In this document: positions 63,309 to 64,000 of the stretch, one piece after another
How positions within the stretch are numbered: the first letter of the stretch is position 1
How the letters are laid out: each line of letters starts with the position of its first letter
Assembly: GCA_018657495.1 (NCBI GenBank)
Contig: JABHXA010000001.1
Location: 340,990 to 404,989, forward strand
Reading direction: 5' to 3'
Length of the DNA stretch: 64,000 nt
Source of the DNA: Fidelibacterota bacterium
GTDB lineage: Bacteria; Fidelibacterota; Marinisomatia; SCGC-AAA003-L08; JACNLC01
Made by a program: the position numbers and the translations under genes
The notes under the pieces: model-generated
The model's database searches: none
What the model was told of the DNA's origin: nothing
Seen by the model: the letters and a program-made list of their open reading frames with translations, nothing else

Positions 63309-63345
63309 TCCGCTAACCGTAATCTATGTTTCGCTGCAGGCAAAG
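63309..63345 (-). repeat. attC right half at the array edge
   Basis: Minus strand: CTGCAGCGAAACATAGATTACG leading, in its last part, to the core GTTAGCGGA (63317-63309), the inverse of the core that ends the APH-like cassette. The left core of this site is not seen; the IS110-type element begins within the next 60 bp and may have removed it. Confidence 0.6.
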
Positions 63346-63399
63346 TGACTAAATTCTCCTGAAATAATAAAATCAAAATAAATTGAAAGGAGATTTCTC

Positions 63400-64000
63400 A
63401 TGTCATACAAATACCTGCAGCAAAAGAGAGAGTACATAATGGATAAAATAGTAATAGGTATAGACCCTTCCAAACACCATCATCAAGCCCTAATCCTAGG
63501 TCCGGATAGGTTGCAAATAGGAAAGACATTTTCATTTCGTCATTCATCAGAAGGCTTTCAAATAAAGTTATGGAATTATATCCAAAAGTACATCGATGAT
63601 TTGGATAAATCCAATATAGTATTTGCAATCGAAGCCTCCACAGATGTCTGGCAAAACCTTGCATATTATCTGGTTAGATCAGGCCATTTGGTTGTTTTAG
63701 TGAGTCCCAGGATAACCTGGAGTTCAAGACGTTTACCTGATCAGAGTTATTCAAAGACAGATCCAAAAGATGCACTTGTAATAGCCCAGGCAGCCTGTAG
63801 CGGTTATTATAGTGTCTTTAAAATCCATACAGAGAATCAGGAAGCATTACGTACATTGGCAATAACATATTCCAAACTCAAAAAGAATCTTACACAAACA
63901 AAAGCAAGAATAAGATCAGTTGTCAGTAAATACTTCCCAGAATTTATTAGTATCTTGTCTCCAGGCACAGACACAGCTGGGTATTTGCTTCGACATTATC
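63400..64000 (+). CDS. IS110-family (DEDD) transposase, 3' part off the window
   Basis: The only plus-strand gene. ATG at 63400 behind a perfect ribosome binding site (GAAAGGAGAT); an in-frame ATG at 63439 (MDKIVIGIDPSKHHHQALIL) is the other choice. The RuvC-like DEDD residues are visible: Asp in GIDPSKHHH, Glu in VFAIEASTDVW, and the Asp pair in KTDPKDALVIAQAA. 200 codons are present, then the window ends inside the linker before the C-terminal transposase domain. IS110 elements use a bridge RNA; only about 60-80 bp lie between the attC remnant and the start, so any bridge RNA may be in the right-hand end. Confidence 0.93.
   Translation, partial: MSYKYLQQKREYIMDKIVIGIDPSKHHHQALILGPDRLQIGKTFSFRHSSEGFQIKLWNYIQKYIDDLDKSNIVFAIEASTDVWQNLAYYLVRSGHLVVLVSPRITWSSRRLPDQSYSKTDPKDALVIAQAACSGYYSVFKIHTENQEALRTLAITYSKLKKNLTQTKARIRSVVSKYFPEFISILSPGTDTAGYLLRHY

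Larger units (their letters stand above)
55914..63317 (-). mobile_element. Integron gene-cassette array (attC-separated, integrase not in window)
   Basis: At least eight attC-type sites separate short, co-oriented, single-gene or toxin-antitoxin units. In several units the core at the cassette start is the inverse of the core at its own end: GTTGTGTGGC/GCCACACAAC around the CPBP gene, GTTAGCGGA/TCCGCTAAC around the APH-like gene, GTTATGC/GCATAAC around the DUF6653 gene, GTTATTT/AAATAAC around the lysine-rich gene, and GTTAGAG versus TTCTAAC around higBA. This is the signature of circular cassette insertion. Sites are 50-124 bp and differ in sequence, as in chromosomal integrons or CALINs. The promoter end should be to the right; an IS110-type element sits there. 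The left limit is uncertain (a possible further site at 53881). Confidence 0.8.

Noticed and set aside
63398..63664. A minus-strand open frame of 88 codons over the transposase start.
   Set aside because: It is antisense to a clear IS110 transposase with catalytic motifs and has no family resemblance.

Overview
The window looks like a chromosomal contig from an AT-rich bacterium of the FCB group. The best fit is Candidatus Marinimicrobia (Neomarinimicrobiota) or a close relative. The evidence is a secreted beta-helix protein with a dockerin pair and a C-terminal sorting domain of the AYPNPFNP type, a Gram-negative type YidC, SurA-type periplasmic chaperones, and a dnaN-recF-dciA-gyrB-gyrA cluster without dnaA. 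The taxon is inferred, not proven. Every recognisable gene from base 1 to about 63.3 kb is on the minus strand; only the last gene, an IS110-type transposase, is on plus.

Layout. (1) 1-6.8 kb: a partial AlbA_2/Schlafen-type gene, an amidohydrolase pair, a VOC protein, a very short purine-nucleoside-phosphorylase-like protein and a YggS/PLPBP protein. (2) 6.8-25.6 kb: a compact origin-proximal core block. Read in transcription order it is rpmH-rnpA-yidD-yidC-mnmE-mnmG-mfd-two SurA-like PPIases, then an AT-rich gap with two perfect DnaA boxes, then dnaN-recF-dciA-gyrB-gyrA. A perfect 16-bp parS palindrome overlaps the start of mfd. (3) 25.6-29.6 kb: queF behind a strong terminator, a small secreted basic protein, a spermidine-synthase-like protein and the sorted beta-helix protein. 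(4) 29.6-53 kb: an accessory region of mostly single-gene units (VOC proteins, small membrane proteins, acyltransferase, GNAT, aldo/keto reductase, DMT transporter, aromatic amino acid decarboxylase with a glutamine amidotransferase, Old Yellow Enzyme, carboxylesterase, a GC-rich saccharopine-dehydrogenase-like gene, and others). It holds two decayed genes with in-frame stops. (5) About 53.9-63.3 kb: an array of small co-oriented genes separated by attC-like recombination sites, i.e. an integron cassette array. Its genes include a HigBA toxin-antitoxin pair, an RRM-VF530 RNA-binding fusion, a lysine-rich small protein, a DUF6653 protein, a CPBP protease-like protein, a DUF4185-like lipoprotein and an APH-like phosphotransferase. 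(6) 63.4-64 kb: the start of an IS110-family element abutting the array.

Most notable. In several cassettes the 7-10 bp core site at the start is the exact inverse of the core site at the end (for example the CPBP cassette and the APH cassette), which is what integron recombination of circular cassettes produces. No integron integrase is visible, so the array is either a CALIN-type cluster or its intI lies beyond the right edge, past the IS110 element. The parS site and DnaA boxes mark the core block as origin-proximal, but the unbroken minus-strand orientation on both sides of the DnaA boxes leaves the exact origin unresolved.
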